From contig JAFWVQ010000034.1 in assembly GCA_017523925.1 (NCBI GenBank), forward strand, positions 1 to 64,000: a DNA stretch of 64,000 bases, read 5' to 3'. The notes under the pieces are model-generated. The model ran no database searches. It saw only the letters and a list, made by a program, of their open reading frames with translations, and was not told the DNA's origin. This DNA comes from Clostridia bacterium (GTDB lineage Bacteria > Bacillota > Clostridia > Christensenellales > CAG-138). The first letter of the stretch is position 1. Each line of letters begins with the position of its first letter. Shown in pieces: positions 25,373 to 37,005 of the stretch. The translations under genes were made by a program, and so were the position numbers.

Positions 25373-26689
25373 TTGCTTTCGATCGCAGTATGGCCATCGG
25401 CTATGGAGCTTATCAAGCTTCAGATGACCGATGCAAGCTACCAAAACTGGATAGTACCCATTGAACCCAAGCGCGTTGAGGACGGCGCGCTGGTGTTCGT
25501 TGTGCCAACGAGCGTTCACCGCGACACGCTCACCCGCTTCTACGGAAAGCTCGTTAACGACAGCATCTCCGCCGCTGCGGGCGAGGCGGCGACCGCACGG
25601 TACGTAACGGTCCAGGAGGAGGCGGACCGCGAGGCGCAGCTTCTCAAGAAGCCCCGCGCGACCTGCCCCTCGCTCAGCCCGAAGTACACCTTCGACACCT
25701 TCGTTCGCGGCGAGTCAAACAGCTTTGCCTACGCCGCCGCGCTCGCCGTTGCCCAAAACCCGTCGCTTGCGTACAATCCGCTGTTCATCTACGGCGGGGT
25801 CGGTCTTGGCAAGACCCATCTCATGCACGCGATCGGGCATTATATCCAGGAGGAGCACCCGAGCTTCAAGATACTCTATACCACGAGCGAAAACTTTACC
25901 AACGACCTCGTGCTCTCCATCGAAAAGAAGAACCGCTCCCCGCTGCATGAAAAATACCGCAGCCTCGACGTGCTTTTGATCGATGATATCCAGTTTATCG
26001 GCGGCAGGGAAGCAACGGAGCTTGAATTTTTCAACGTGTTCAACGAGCTGCACTCCGCCGGAAAGCAGATAATCATAACCACGGATAAGCCGCCCAAGGA
26101 GGTGCCGGTGCTTGAAGAAAGGCTCCGCAGCCGCTTCAGCTGGGGTCTTCCGGTGGACATCAAGCCCCCCGACTATGAAACGCGCCTCGCCATCCTCCGC
26201 AGAAAGGCGACCGAGGACGGCATCATGATAACCGACGAGGTGCTTGCGCTGATCGCCGAGCGCGTGAACTCCAACATCCGCGAGCTCGAAGGCTGCCTGA
26301 ACAGAGCCGTTGCCTACGCGAAGCTTATCAACAAGCCCCTCTCCCCGAGCGTTGTGGAGGGCATCCTGACTGACTATCTCTCCGGCAGCGAAACGCGCAG
26401 CATCTCGGGCGAGCTGATAAAGCGCATAGTGAGCGATTTCTTCGGCGTTTCCACCGCCGAGCTCGAATCCTCCAGGCGCGACCGCAAATACGCCTATCCG
26501 CGCCAGATCGCGATGTATCTCACTCGAACGCTGATCGACAGCTCCTATCAGGAGATCGGCATGATGTACGGCGGACGGCATTACTCCACCGTTATGCACG
26601 GCTGCGAGCAGATCGACCAGCAGCTTCAGACGGAAGCGGAGCTTAAAAAGACCGTGGACGATCTTATCGCGAGGATCAAGAACGGCTGA
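25373..26689 (+). CDS. dnaA: Chromosomal replication initiator protein DnaA
   Basis: A 438-residue DnaA, starting at TTG with AGGAGG 5 nt upstream. Domain I is short (1-60; YQNWIVPI), domain III has Walker A GGVGLGKTH (141-149), Walker B VLLIDDIQF and sensor RLRSRFSWGL, and domain IV ends the protein with YPRQIAMYLTRTL, SYQEIGMMYGGRHYSTVMHG (the DnaA box recognition helix region). DnaA opens the replication origin with ATP. Unusually, dnaN does not follow; a zinc-ribbon gene does, and recF-gyrB-gyrA lie on the opposite strand a few kb away. Confidence 0.97.
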   Translation: MLSIAVWPSAMELIKLQMTDASYQNWIVPIEPKRVEDGALVFVVPTSVHRDTLTRFYGKLVNDSISAAAGEAATARYVTVQEEADREAQLLKKPRATCPSLSPKYTFDTFVRGESNSFAYAAALAVAQNPSLAYNPLFIYGGVGLGKTHLMHAIGHYIQEEHPSFKILYTTSENFTNDLVLSIEKKNRSPLHEKYRSLDVLLIDDIQFIGGREATELEFFNVFNELHSAGKQIIITTDKPPKEVPVLEERLRSRFSWGLPVDIKPPDYETRLAILRRKATEDGIMITDEVLALIAERVNSNIRELEGCLNRAVAYAKLINKPLSPSVVEGILTDYLSGSETRSISGELIKRIVSDFFGVSTAELESSRRDRKYAYPRQIAMYLTRTLIDSSYQEIGMMYGGRHYSTVMHGCEQIDQQLQTEAELKKTVDDLIARIKNG

Positions 26690-26741
26690 GAAGTGCGGCA
26701 TACAACAGGCAAATACCCCATACAGTAGCAGGAATACATAT

Positions 26742-26775
26742 GAAGAAGGACGAGGCGCGCGCTTCGTCTTTCTTC
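26742..26775 (+). terminator. Hairpin downstream of dnaA
   Basis: GAAGAAGGACGAGGC (26742-26756) pairs over 15 positions (two G-T wobbles) with GCTTCGTCTTTCTTC (26761-26775) around a GCGC loop. No clean T-run follows, so termination may be factor-dependent or the hairpin may stabilise the mRNA end. Confidence 0.5.
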
Positions 26776-26870
26776 GCATTCGCGCCCCATGAGCGTGCGA
26801 ACGGTTCAAATGAAAAAGCGCCGAACTGAAAAACGGAAAAACGAGAAAAATAGGAAAAACGGAAAAAGCC

Positions 26871-26899
26871 TTGACCTTTCCCGCGGCAGAGGGTAAAAT
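26871..26899 (+). promoter_or_regulatory. Promoter of zinc-ribbon gene
   Basis: TTGACC (26871-26876), 17 bp, TAAAAT (26894-26899). Just upstream (26829-26868) an A-rich run with several GGAAAAAC iterations could act as an UP element. Confidence 0.7.
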
Positions 26900-26974
26900 A
26901 TACACGATGGCATCCGCCGCCGGGAGCTTCCGCGCCCTGCCGCCGAGCCCGAACCCGATCAAGGAGGAACCGAT

Positions 26975-27541
26975 ATGAACGAAAAGCACTGTCCTTACTG
27001 CGGCACGAGCGTGAACGAAGGCGACACCTTCTGCACCGAGTGCGGCAAGGTCATAACCGCCGCTCAGACCGCCGCCAACACGCAGGCGGCGCAGAACGCA
27101 CAGGCGGCGCAAAACGCGCAGTATGCGCAGAACGCACAGGCGGCGCAAAACACGCCGTTCCCGCAGAACGCTCCGAGCGCGCCAAACCCGCCCTACCCGC
27201 CGCAGTTCGATCGCGGAGCGCAGCCCCCGCAGGCTCAGTATGCCGCCCCGGTGAACGTAAACTATGCTCCGAGCTATGCCCCGCAGCTCACGGCGGATAT
27301 GCTTCCGCCGCAGTTCAGGCCGCTCAGCCCCTGGGCGTATTTCGGCTACTCCCTGCTCTTCAGCATCCCCATCGTTGGTCTGGTGTTTTTGATCGTTTTC
27401 TCCTTCTCAAACGCGAATATCAACCGCCGCAACTTTGCCCGCAGCTTTTTCTGCTTCCTGCTGATCGCCGTGATCGTATTTCTGACTCTCCTGCTGCTCG
27501 GCGTTATCAGCCGCGGCGTATCCTCGTATAGGTATTATTGA
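26975..27541 (+). CDS. Zinc-ribbon membrane protein with QAAQNA repeats
   Basis: A 188-residue protein. The N-terminus is a double-CxxC zinc ribbon (CPYCGTSV, CTECGKV; residues 6-27). A Gln/Ala/Asn/Pro-rich low-complexity region (about 33-110) follows, containing four tandem 18 bp units encoding QAAQNA-like hexapeptides (27082-27152). Two membrane segments are visible (about 125-150 and 158-182). AAGGAGG precedes the ATG. Proteins of this zinc-ribbon plus membrane type are common in Bacillota with no defined role. The low-complexity spacer could vary in length by slippage. Confidence 0.85.
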   Translation: MNEKHCPYCGTSVNEGDTFCTECGKVITAAQTAANTQAAQNAQAAQNAQYAQNAQAAQNTPFPQNAPSAPNPPYPPQFDRGAQPPQAQYAAPVNVNYAPSYAPQLTADMLPPQFRPLSPWAYFGYSLLFSIPIVGLVFLIVFSFSNANINRRNFARSFFCFLLIAVIVFLTLLLLGVISRGVSSYRYY

Positions 27542-27625
27542 AGCGCCGAGAGACAACCGGGCGTTAAGAGCCGCGACGATGCTTTAAAGCCATTTTACAG
27601 TTGATTCAATACGGGTAACATAAAT

Positions 27626-27653
27626 AAAAAAACGGCCCTCAAGCCGTTTTTTT
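27626..27653. terminator. Bidirectional terminator
   Basis: AAAAAAACGGC (27626-27636) and GCCGTTTTTTT (27643-27653) form an 11 bp stem with CCTCAA loop, giving T-runs in both directions between two convergent genes. Confidence 0.9.
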
Positions 27654-27972
27654 ATTTTGTATTAAGTCTTTTTATCATTGCCCTTACAAGCTCGAGATCG
27701 TCATTTGAAAGGTTTGAGAGCATTTGGCTTATCGGCTCAAGCTGCTTTTCGCTGCGCTCGCCAAAGAGCAGATAATCAGCGGATACATCGAGCGCGAGGC
27801 AGATATTGACGAGGTTTTCGGGGCGCACCGCCTTCTTTCCAAGCTCTATGCTCGAGATCGATTGGATGCTGAGCTCCACCGCCTCGGCAAGCTCCTTTTG
27901 CGTCATATTCAGCTCTCTGCGCCGCTCGTATATGCGGCTGCCAAGTTCAAAAAGCAGGTTGTTTTTACTCAA
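27652..27972 (-). CDS. XRE family helix-turn-helix regulator
   Basis: A 106-109 residue DNA-binding protein with a Cro/C1-type HTH in the first ~70 residues (LGSRIYERRRELNMTQKELAEAVELSIQSISSIELGKKAVRPENLVNICLALDV pattern) and a short helical tail. Start choice is unusual: the GAGGTGAT site overlaps the ATG at 27978 but is correctly spaced (8 nt) from the TTG at 27972, so I use the TTG; the ATG is the alternative. Three GTTGTTT/AAACAA-type half sites lie just upstream and are candidate operators. It probably regulates itself and the divergent zinc-ribbon gene. Confidence 0.85.
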   Translation of the reverse strand: MSKNNLLFELGSRIYERRRELNMTQKELAEAVELSIQSISSIELGKKAVRPENLVNICLALDVSADYLLFGERSEKQLEPISQMLSNLSNDDLELVRAMIKRLNTK

Positions 27973-27997
27973 AGCCATCACCTCTTGAATTATTATA

Positions 27998-28067
27998 GTT
28001 GTTTTTAGCGCCTGTTAAACAACCATGGTATTGTTTACTTGACAATTTTAAATTATGATTGTATAAT
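27998..28067 (+). promoter_or_regulatory. Divergent promoter region with repeated half-sites
   Basis: GTTGTTT (27998-28004), AAACAAC (28017-28023) and TTGTTT (28031-28036) form two overlapping inverted pairs. A rightward promoter TTGACA (28039-28044), 17 bp, TATAAT (28062-28067) follows directly; a leftward TATAAT for the XRE gene lies near 27990-27995. Binding of the XRE protein here is inferred. Confidence 0.6.
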
Positions 28068-28188
28068 TTATGTATCACGCGGCATCTATTTGACAGGCAA
28101 CATGAAAACTCGGCATTTGTCGCAGCAGCAAGCTCGACTAGAGTGTTTAAAAAAGCTGTATCATAAAAAAGAACGGAGGATTTTTAGT

Positions 28189-29181
28189 ATGAAATGTAAG
28201 AATTGCGGTGTGGAGATTGGCGCTGGCGTAAAAGTCTGCGAATTCTGCGGCTCTCAAATCTCTGCCGACATGCAAAAGGAGCAAGAGCAGCTCAACAAAC
28301 AGGGCTGTCCAAAGTGCGGCAGCACTAATATCACATTCAATCGAGAAAAGCAAGCCGAGATCAAAGACAAAAAAGGAACTTCGGTTGTGCGCAAAACCGT
28401 TGGCGTTTGCAAGGATTGCGGCTGCACATGGCATGCCGATGCAGGAGCTTCGAGCAAGAAGTCGAAAACTTGGTTGTGGGTGTTGGGGTGGATCTTTATT
28501 TTTCCTGTTCCACTCACGATATTGCTACTGCGAAATAAGAATATGAAGCCCATTTTGAAATACGGCATCATATGTTTGGCTTGGTTTACCTTCCTTCTGT
28601 TCGCGCTTGTCGGCGGTTCAAACAATGATGCAGATGGGGCGAATAAGCCTTTGAATAGGAGCAATCCTCAGAATGCGGAAACGACTACAAGCGGCCCGAC
28701 CGCGACACCGACGCAAGCACCACCCCCCACAGCACTCGTTACGCCCAATTCAAAGCCCACGCCGTCCCCCACGCCGCTCCCTACGCCCACGCCGGAGCCT
28801 GAACCGACTCCGACTCCGCTTCCAACGCCCGGGCAGAAGCGCAGCTTCAAAGTCGGTATATCGCGGCAACGCACGGATAACAACGGAACGCAGATCGGCA
28901 GTAATTGGTCTTATTACTATGAGCTGAACGAAAAAGAACTGAAAAACGGTTCGACCTGTTCGATATCCGCATGGGATACAATTACCCTATATGCAAAGCA
29001 TGCCGAGAATGACGGGAACCCCGATGTTAGCGAAAAAGCCATAAGTTATACCGTTACAGAAAACGATATCACAAACGGCTTCACCATCGAAATGAATCTT
29101 TCGGTTAATGAAAACGGTGGGCGTTACAGTGGGTTGTCTGCTGATTTTACAGTTAAGTTTAAGTTCACGCCGCAAGGCTAA
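28189..29181 (+). CDS. Zinc-ribbon membrane protein with Pro/Thr-rich stalk
   Basis: A 330-residue protein. It has two zinc-binding modules: CKNCGVEI/CEFCGSQI (residues 3-24) and CPKCGST/CKDCGC (about 40-80). Two hydrophobic segments follow (about 93-112 and 123-142), then a TPTPTP-rich stalk (about 160-225) and a C-terminal extracellular domain of about 100 residues with no recognised family (starts RSFKVGISRQRTDNNG). The ATG at 28189 has GGAGG 9 nt upstream; the longer open frame from 28039 would overlap the promoter. The role is unknown. Confidence 0.85.
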   Translation: MKCKNCGVEIGAGVKVCEFCGSQISADMQKEQEQLNKQGCPKCGSTNITFNREKQAEIKDKKGTSVVRKTVGVCKDCGCTWHADAGASSKKSKTWLWVLGWIFIFPVPLTILLLRNKNMKPILKYGIICLAWFTFLLFALVGGSNNDADGANKPLNRSNPQNAETTTSGPTATPTQAPPPTALVTPNSKPTPSPTPLPTPTPEPEPTPTPLPTPGQKRSFKVGISRQRTDNNGTQIGSNWSYYYELNEKELKNGSTCSISAWDTITLYAKHAENDGNPDVSEKAISYTVTENDITNGFTIEMNLSVNENGGRYSGLSADFTVKFKFTPQG

Positions 29182-29185
29182 ATCA

Positions 29186-29216
29186 AAACCACCGGTTGTT
29201 CATAAGCCGGTGGTTT
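29186..29216. terminator. Bidirectional terminator between zinc-ribbon gene and gyrA
   Basis: AAACCACCGG (29186-29195) pairs perfectly with CCGGTGGTTT (29207-29216), with T-rich sequence on both outer sides (TTATTG; TTTGATTT on the minus strand). Confidence 0.85.
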
Positions 29217-29240
29217 ATTGATACAATTCTATTTATCTTC

Positions 29241-31859
29241 TTACTCCTCGCCGTTTTCCTCGCCTGCGTCGGTTTCCGCGCCTTCGGGAGCGTCAAGGGG
29301 TGCGTTCTGTGCGCCTTCGGTGATATCGGCGGTTTCGCCGTTCTCAGCGTTCACAGTGTTCTCCGCATTCTCGCCGGGCTCGTCATCGTTATGCGGCGCG
29401 AGCGCAACGCTTGCAACGCGGTGGTCGCCGTCTATGCGCATAAGGCGAACGCCCTGAGTGTTTCGTGAGATGACCGAGAGGGTGGATAGGGGGGTTCTTA
29501 TCACTATGCCGTCGTCGCGGATAAGCATAAGATCCTCGTTGCCGTCCGCCACCTTGAGGCAAACGAGCTTTCCGGTCTTTTCGGTTATGTTCATGGCGAT
29601 TATGCCCTTGCCCGCGCGTCCTTGGCTGCGGTAGGCTTCCTCGTCGGTACGCTTGCCCATGCCGTTTTCGGTGATGGCAACCACGTACTGACCGCTCTTG
29701 ACCTTGCTCATATCCACGACCGCGTCGCCGTCAAGCAGCTTGATCGCGCGAACGCCCGCTGCGGCTCTGCCCATCGCGCGAACATCCGATTCGCTGAAGC
29801 GGATCGACTTGCCCTCGCGGGTGCCGATGATGAATTCGTCCTCGCCGGTGGAGCGCTCAACGCTGATAAGCTCGTCGCCCTCCTTGAGGCCCTGCGCGAT
29901 TATGCCGCCCTTGCGGATATTGGCGAAATCGGAAAGCGGAGTCTTTTTAATGATGCCGTTGCGCGTGCAGAGAACGAGATAGCCCTCGTCCGTCTCCTTG
30001 CCGATCGGGAACGCGGCGGTAACGTGCTCGCCCGTCTGAAGCTGCAAGAGGTTGACTATCGGCGTTCCCTTCGCCGTTCTTCCCGCCTCGGGTATGGAGT
30101 AGCACTTGATGCGGAACGCCCTGCCCTTGTTGGTGAAGAACATTATGTAGGAATGCGTGGAGGTAACGAAGATATCCTCAAGGAAGTCCTCATCCCTCGT
30201 TGCGCCAGCGCTCACGCCCACGCCGCCGCGCTTCTGGGTGCGGTAGGTGGCTTCGGCGATGCGCTTGATATAGCCGTGATGCGTGCAGGTAACGACCATA
30301 TCCTCCTCCTGGATGATATCGTCCATATCGATATCCTCGATGACCTGCGTGATCTCGGTACGCCTATCGTCCGCAAACCTGCGGCGGATATCGAGCACCT
30401 CCTCGCGGATAACGCCGAGCAGCTTGCCCTCGTCCGCAAGGATGCCCTCAAGGTATTCGATGGTGACTTTCAGCTCGTTGTACTCAGCCTCGAGCTTTTC
30501 CCTCTCAAGTCCGGTGAGGCGCTGCAAACGCATATCCAGGATCGCCTGCGCCTGCTTTTCGGAGAAGCCGAAGCGCGCCATGAGGCGTTCCTTTGCCTCG
30601 GGGCCGTTGGCGCTGGATTTGATGATCGCGATGACCTCGTCGATATTGTCCAGCGCGATGATGAGACCTTCCAAGATGTGGATGCGCTCTCTCGCCTTGT
30701 CCAGATCGTACTGGGTGCGCCTTGTGACGACTTCCTTCTGATGCTGGAGGTAGTAGTAGAGCATCTCGCGCAGGTTCAGAACCTTCGGCTCGCCGTCCAC
30801 AAGCGCGATCATGATAACGCCGAAGGTGTCCTGAAGCTGGGTGTGCTTATAGAGGTTGTTCAGAACGACGTTTGCGTTCACGTCCTTCTTGAGCTCGATA
30901 ACTATGCGCATGCCCGCGCGGGAGCTCTCGTCGCGAAGGTCGCTGATGCCCTCGACCTTTTTCTCATGCACGAGCTCGGCGATCTTCTCAACGAGCTTGG
31001 CCTTGTTGACCTGGTAGGGGATCTCGGTAACGATGATGCGGGAGCGGTCGGCCTTGTACTGCTCGATCTCCGATTTGGCGCGAACGAGGATGCGGCCCCT
31101 GCCGGTGAAATAGGCGTGGCGGATGCCAACATCGCCCATAATAACGCCGCCGGTGGGGAAATCGGGGCCGGGGATATAGTTCATCAGCTCGTCGATCGTG
31201 ATATCGGGATTGTCGATCATCGCAACGAAAGCGTCGATCGTTTCGCCGAGGTTATGCGGCGGGATATTTGTCGCCATGCCAACGGCGATACCGTTCGAGC
31301 CGTTCACGAGCAGGTTCGGATACCTTGCGGGGAGCACCGAGGGCTGCATCAAGGTTTCATCGAAGTTCGGATAGAAATCGACGGTGTTTTTATCGAGGTC
31401 GGAGAGCATTTCAAGAGTCAGCTTGCTCATCCTCGCCTCGGTGTACCTCATCGCCGCTGCGGGGTCGCCGTCGATCGAGCCGAAGTTACCGTGACCTTCA
31501 ACGAGCGGATAGCGCGTGGAGAAGGGCTGCGCAAGGCGCACGGTCGCATCGTAGACCGCCGTATCGCCGTGCGGATGGTATTTGCCCAGAACGTCGCCAA
31601 CAAGGCGCGCGCATTTGCGGAAGGGCTTGTCGGGCTGCATGGAGAGCTCGTCCATAGCGTAGAGTATGCGCCTGTGGACGGGCTTGAGGCCGTCGCGCAC
31701 GTCGGGCAGAGCGCGGCTGATGATGACCGCCATCGCATAGGAGATGAAGCTCTTCTTCATCTCGCCAACGAGGTTTATCGGCAGTATTCTTCCGCCCTCT
31801 ATATCGGTCGGCAGCTCGTTCGTGCCGAGCATTTCATAATTTTTCTTTTTCTCGTCCAT
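29241..31859 (-). CDS. gyrA: DNA gyrase subunit A
   Basis: An 872-residue GyrA. Seen: the N-terminal [30 protein letters not shown] block, the active-site tyrosine region in [10 protein letters not shown], the [11 protein letters not shown] segment, and the C-terminal beta-pinwheel including the GyrA box QRRGGVGV-like [11 protein letters not shown]. It nicks and rejoins DNA to introduce negative supercoils. The last ~45 residues form an acidic Glu/Asn/Asp tail. The Thr in HGDT occurs naturally in Clostridia and is not by itself evidence of quinolone resistance. It follows gyrB by 21 nt. Confidence 0.97.
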   Translation of the reverse strand: MDEKKKNYEMLGTNELPTDIEGGRILPINLVGEMKKSFISYAMAVIISRALPDVRDGLKPVHRRILYAMDELSMQPDKPFRKCARLVGDVLGKYHPHGDTAVYDATVRLAQPFSTRYPLVEGHGNFGSIDGDPAAAMRYTEARMSKLTLEMLSDLDKNTVDFYPNFDETLMQPSVLPARYPNLLVNGSNGIAVGMATNIPPHNLGETIDAFVAMIDNPDITIDELMNYIPGPDFPTGGVIMGDVGIRHAYFTGRGRILVRAKSEIEQYKADRSRIIVTEIPYQVNKAKLVEKIAELVHEKKVEGISDLRDESSRAGMRIVIELKKDVNANVVLNNLYKHTQLQDTFGVIMIALVDGEPKVLNLREMLYYYLQHQKEVVTRRTQYDLDKARERIHILEGLIIALDNIDEVIAIIKSSANGPEAKERLMARFGFSEKQAQAILDMRLQRLTGLEREKLEAEYNELKVTIEYLEGILADEGKLLGVIREEVLDIRRRFADDRRTEITQVIEDIDMDDIIQEEDMVVTCTHHGYIKRIAEATYRTQKRGGVGVSAGATRDEDFLEDIFVTSTHSYIMFFTNKGRAFRIKCYSIPEAGRTAKGTPIVNLLQLQTGEHVTAAFPIGKETDEGYLVLCTRNGIIKKTPLSDFANIRKGGIIAQGLKEGDELISVERSTGEDEFIIGTREGKSIRFSESDVRAMGRAAAGVRAIKLLDGDAVVDMSKVKSGQYVVAITENGMGKRTDEEAYRSQGRAGKGIIAMNITEKTGKLVCLKVADGNEDLMLIRDDGIVIRTPLSTLSVISRNTQGVRLMRIDGDHRVASVALAPHNDDEPGENAENTVNAENGETADITEGAQNAPLDAPEGAETDAGEENGEE

Positions 31860-31880
31860 TTATAAAAACCTCAGAGTAGT

Positions 31881-33905
<2,025 letters not shown>

Positions 33906-33960
33906 TTATCGAAAAAACGAATTAACGTTGAATTTTCACTGAAACGGCGAATAGTTTTCG

Positions 33961-34019
33961 GAAATCCCGAAGGGATTTCATCCATAACTATTCACTATTC
34001 ACTATTCATTATTCACTAA
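33961..34019. repeat. Dispersed hairpin + ACTATTC repeat at the recF 3' end
   Basis: GAAATCCC (33961-33968) and GGGATTTC (33972-33979) form a stem with GAA loop, followed by about five ACTATTC/ATTATTC iterations to 34019. On the minus strand these iterations encode the final Ser-Glu and the stop codon of recF. Related copies lie at 38229, 39748 and 57769, with a tail-only copy near 4875. Confidence 0.85.
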
Positions 34020-35124
34020 ACTTCGTCAGGTTTCCGCCCGCGCATTCAAACACGGTCATGTTCGGCACCTCGCTGAGCCCGTCCGCGCTCGTTGCGGTGA
34101 GGAAGCATTGGCAATCGAACGCGGAGGAGAGAAGCTCTCTCTGCCTGCCGTGGTCGAGCTCGCTCAAAACGTCGTCCAAAAGCAGCACGGGCGCTTCGCC
34201 CTTCTCTTCGCGCATCAGCGCAAGCTCACTTAGCTTCATGCTCAGCGCGGCCGTTCGCTGCTGCCCCTGTGAGCCGTACACGCGCACGTCGTTGCCGTCG
34301 AGCATTATGCCAACGTCGTCCCTATGCGGGCCTCTGGTGGTATAGCCCTTGCGGATATCCTCGTTTCTTGAGCGGGCAAGCGCATTGTTCAGCTCGGTGC
34401 GGACGTCCGATCGACCGTCCTCCTCAAAGGCGACGTTCGGCTTATAGAAGGTGAAAAGCTCCTCTTTTCCGCCGGTGATCCTGCGGTTTATATCCCGCGC
34501 AAGGGTCGAAAGTTCATCCATAAACTCGCGGCGAACCAGCATTATGTCGCCCCCAAGCTCGGTGAGCCTGTCATCCCACATATCGAGCTGGATGGGATCG
34601 GGCTGCACCCCCATGTCGAGCGCATTCTTGAGCAGGGCGCCGCGCTGCTTTAAGGCGGCGTTGTACTGCTGAAGCTTATAGAAGAATGCGGGGCGAAGCT
34701 GGCAAAGCTCCATATCCATGAAGCGCCGCCGCTCCTCGGGTGAATCCTTGACAAGCGAAAGATCCTCCGGGGAGAAGAGCACCGCGTTCAAAACGCCCAT
34801 CAGCTCGCCCATGCGCCGTATCGGCTCGCCGTCGATCAGGATCTGCCTGCCGGCGTTTCGCGCGAATTTGAATTCGATCTTCCTTCGGCTGCCTCGGCTT
34901 ATAACGTCCAGCCCTACGTAGGCGCCGCTTGCGCTCATGTTGATAAGCTCGTTATCCTTCCTCGTTCGGAAGCTTCTTCCGATGGCGCAAAGGTAGATCG
35001 CCTCGAGGATATTCGTTTTCCCCGCGGCATTTTCGCCGATGATGACGTTTAGCTTTTCCGTCGGTTCGAAACGAAGCCGATCGTAGCTTCGGTATGAATG
35101 CAGACGTATCGAGGTGACGAGCAT
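34009..35124 (-). CDS. recF: DNA replication and repair protein RecF
   Basis: A 371-residue SMC-like ATPase that helps load RecA at gaps. Seen: start MLVTSIRLHSYRSY, Walker A GENAAGKTN, the FSPEDLSLVKDSPEERRRFMD block, the signature GSQGQQRTAALS and Walker B VLLLDDVLSELD. I chose ATG 35124 (GGAGG directly upstream and the family start) and reject an 88-codon upstream extension. The C-terminal SE and stop lie in the dispersed repeat. It precedes gyrB on the same strand. Confidence 0.95.
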   Translation of the reverse strand: MLVTSIRLHSYRSYDRLRFEPTEKLNVIIGENAAGKTNILEAIYLCAIGRSFRTRKDNELINMSASGAYVGLDVISRGSRRKIEFKFARNAGRQILIDGEPIRRMGELMGVLNAVLFSPEDLSLVKDSPEERRRFMDMELCQLRPAFFYKLQQYNAALKQRGALLKNALDMGVQPDPIQLDMWDDRLTELGGDIMLVRREFMDELSTLARDINRRITGGKEELFTFYKPNVAFEEDGRSDVRTELNNALARSRNEDIRKGYTTRGPHRDDVGIMLDGNDVRVYGSQGQQRTAALSMKLSELALMREEKGEAPVLLLDDVLSELDHGRQRELLSSAFDCQCFLTATSADGLSEVPNMTVFECAGGNLTKFSE

Positions 35125-35545
35125 TTTGCCTCCGATCGCCCGGAAAAACGAGCGCATAATAAACTGATTTATTATACCATAAGCAGAGCAAAAATGCAAT
35201 AGTGCTTTTTTATTATAGGAAGAAAGGTTCGAAAAACGGCGATGTAGCTGATGTTTGCCGAGCGAGCGCAAAGCCAACGCTTTTCGGGCATGCGGTACGC
35301 CGGCGAAGTCACGCCCTGTATCGGGCGGATCTTGCCGTTTTCCGCTTTCAAGCTCTTTCCGAAAATCGCCGCCAAGGCGAGCCGTCATTCAAAGCATACA
35401 CCCTTAACGACCCGCACGTCTTTCAAAAAAGTCAAATCCGGTTTGAAGATGCAAAACAACGTGAATAAGCGAAAATAAAATTACACAGCGCCATGCCTAT
35501 GGCGGCATGGCGCATTTGAAACTGCTTTATTCAGAAAACGGCGTA
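35125..35545 (-). promoter_or_regulatory. recF promoter and terminator of the upstream peptidase
   Basis: No gene is seen in this 421 bp. The recF promoter is TTGCAT (35194-35199), 17 bp, TATAAT (35171-35176) on the minus strand. The M29 peptidase ends in a hairpin GCGCCATGCC (35488-35497) / GGCATGGCGC (35504-35513), followed on the minus strand by TGTAATTTTATTTTC. Confidence 0.75.
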
Positions 35546-36769
35546 TCAGAACGCCCACTTGCCCTTTCTGAAAACGGGAACGGTCTTTCCGTCGCGGGTG
35601 ATCGCGTCGATATCGAGGCCTTCGTAGCCGATCATGAAGTCAACGTGCTCCATCGAGTCGTTGATGCCCATGTTCTGGCATTCTTCAAGCGTTTTGTTCT
35701 CGTAGCCGTCGATGCAGTCCGCAAAGCCCATGCCGAGCGCAAGATGGCAGGCGGCGTTTTCATCGAACAGCGTGTTGTAGAAGAGGATGCCGGATTCATA
35801 GATCGGGGAGTTCACGGGAACGAGCGCGCATTCGCCGAGGTATGCGGCGCCCTCGTCCATAGCGATCATCTGCTCCAAAAGCGCCTGGTTCTTCTCGGCC
35901 TTCACCTCTACCGCCTTGCCGTTTTCAAAGCGAACGGAGAAGTTCTCGATCAGCTCGCCGTTGTAGGAGAGCGGCATGGTGGAGTAAACGATGCCCTCCG
36001 CCTTGCCGCGCATCGGGGAGGTGTAGCACTCCTCAGTGGGGATGTTTGCATTGAACTCGATGCCCTGAAGGCTCTTTTCGCCGCAGGCCTTGAACATGCC
36101 CTCGGGAATCATGCCAACGCGCAGATCGGTGCCGTTGTCGCCCTTATAGTGAAGCTCCGCGATGCCGAGAGAATTGAGATAATCGCAGCGAGAATGCAGA
36201 TCCTTGTTATGCGCCTGCCATGCCGCCACGGGATCGTCCGTAACGCGGGAGGTGGCGAGGATCGCTTCCCAAAGCTTCTCGATGGCCTTGCCCTTGGGGA
36301 GGCCGGGGAAAACCTTCTTTGCCCACGCGGCGCCCGGAACGGCGGCGATGCACCACTGATCCTTATTCTTCTTGGCGTCGATATAGGGCTTCATGATTGG
36401 CCAGCTCTTCTGCTGCGCCTTGGCGATCTTTTTCTGGTTGATGCCCTTGAGACCGTCCGGATCGTCGGAATCGATATAGATGCAGCAGGGCAGCGTGTCC
36501 ACGTAGTGCTGAAGCCTCGCCTTTTCCCACTCCTCGACCTTTGCGAGCGTTGTAACGCTCTGATGGCGAACATGGAGCTTATCAAGCGGCTGATGGTCGA
36601 ACTCGACCTTGACCTTACGAGCGCCAGCCTTATAGCATTCGTCCACAAGCAGCTCGATGAACTTGGGCTGATCGAGACCGCAGCGAACAATAACGTCCTG
36701 CCCCTTTTGGATGTTTACGCCAACGCGGGCGATCAGGCGCGCATAGCTGCGAAGTACGGTTTGTTTCAT
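35546..36769 (-). CDS. M29 family aminopeptidase (AmpS/PepS-like)
   Basis: A 407-residue cytosolic metallo-aminopeptidase. M29 signatures are present: ANIPTEECYTSP (metal Glu), GIVYSTMPLSYNG, DEGAAYLGECALVPVNSPI, FYNTLFDENAACHLALG and EHVDFMIG, which supply the two-metal site of the family. It releases N-terminal residues from peptides. Length matches AmpS/AmpT. It has its own terminator, a modest AAGGAGAT site, and is separated from recF, so it probably forms a single-gene unit. Confidence 0.94.
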   Translation of the reverse strand: MKQTVLRSYARLIARVGVNIQKGQDVIVRCGLDQPKFIELLVDECYKAGARKVKVEFDHQPLDKLHVRHQSVTTLAKVEEWEKARLQHYVDTLPCCIYIDSDDPDGLKGINQKKIAKAQQKSWPIMKPYIDAKKNKDQWCIAAVPGAAWAKKVFPGLPKGKAIEKLWEAILATSRVTDDPVAAWQAHNKDLHSRCDYLNSLGIAELHYKGDNGTDLRVGMIPEGMFKACGEKSLQGIEFNANIPTEECYTSPMRGKAEGIVYSTMPLSYNGELIENFSVRFENGKAVEVKAEKNQALLEQMIAMDEGAAYLGECALVPVNSPIYESGILFYNTLFDENAACHLALGMGFADCIDGYENKTLEECQNMGINDSMEHVDFMIGYEGLDIDAITRDGKTVPVFRKGKWAF

Positions 36770-37005
36770 TGGTAAAGTATCTCCTTCGTGAAAAATGGTT
36801 GCGATCGGGTCGTCCGCAGTGCGGTCAGCCGGAGACTTTTCCCTCCGCCGGGCCGTCGTTTATGCCACAGCGCCCCCAACAAAATATTTTACAGAATTAT
36901 TTTCGCCGCGTCAATACGTTTTTTCGCCGAAAAGCATTAAATTTACGCATTTTTTCCGTTTTCGGCCCGTTAACGCGGGGCTTCGGCGGCCTGCGCCCGC
37001 TCCGC

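Noticed and set aside
31600-31640. Quinolone-resistance mutation in GyrA (Thr in HGDT)
   Set aside because: Thr at this position is natural in Clostridia such as C. difficile.
29622-31865. 747-codon open frame antisense to gyrA (and similar long antisense frames at 15539-17146 and 35507-36775)
   Set aside because: They lie fully opposite genes with clear family signatures and arise from GC-rich codon bias; no ribosome sites or protein motifs.
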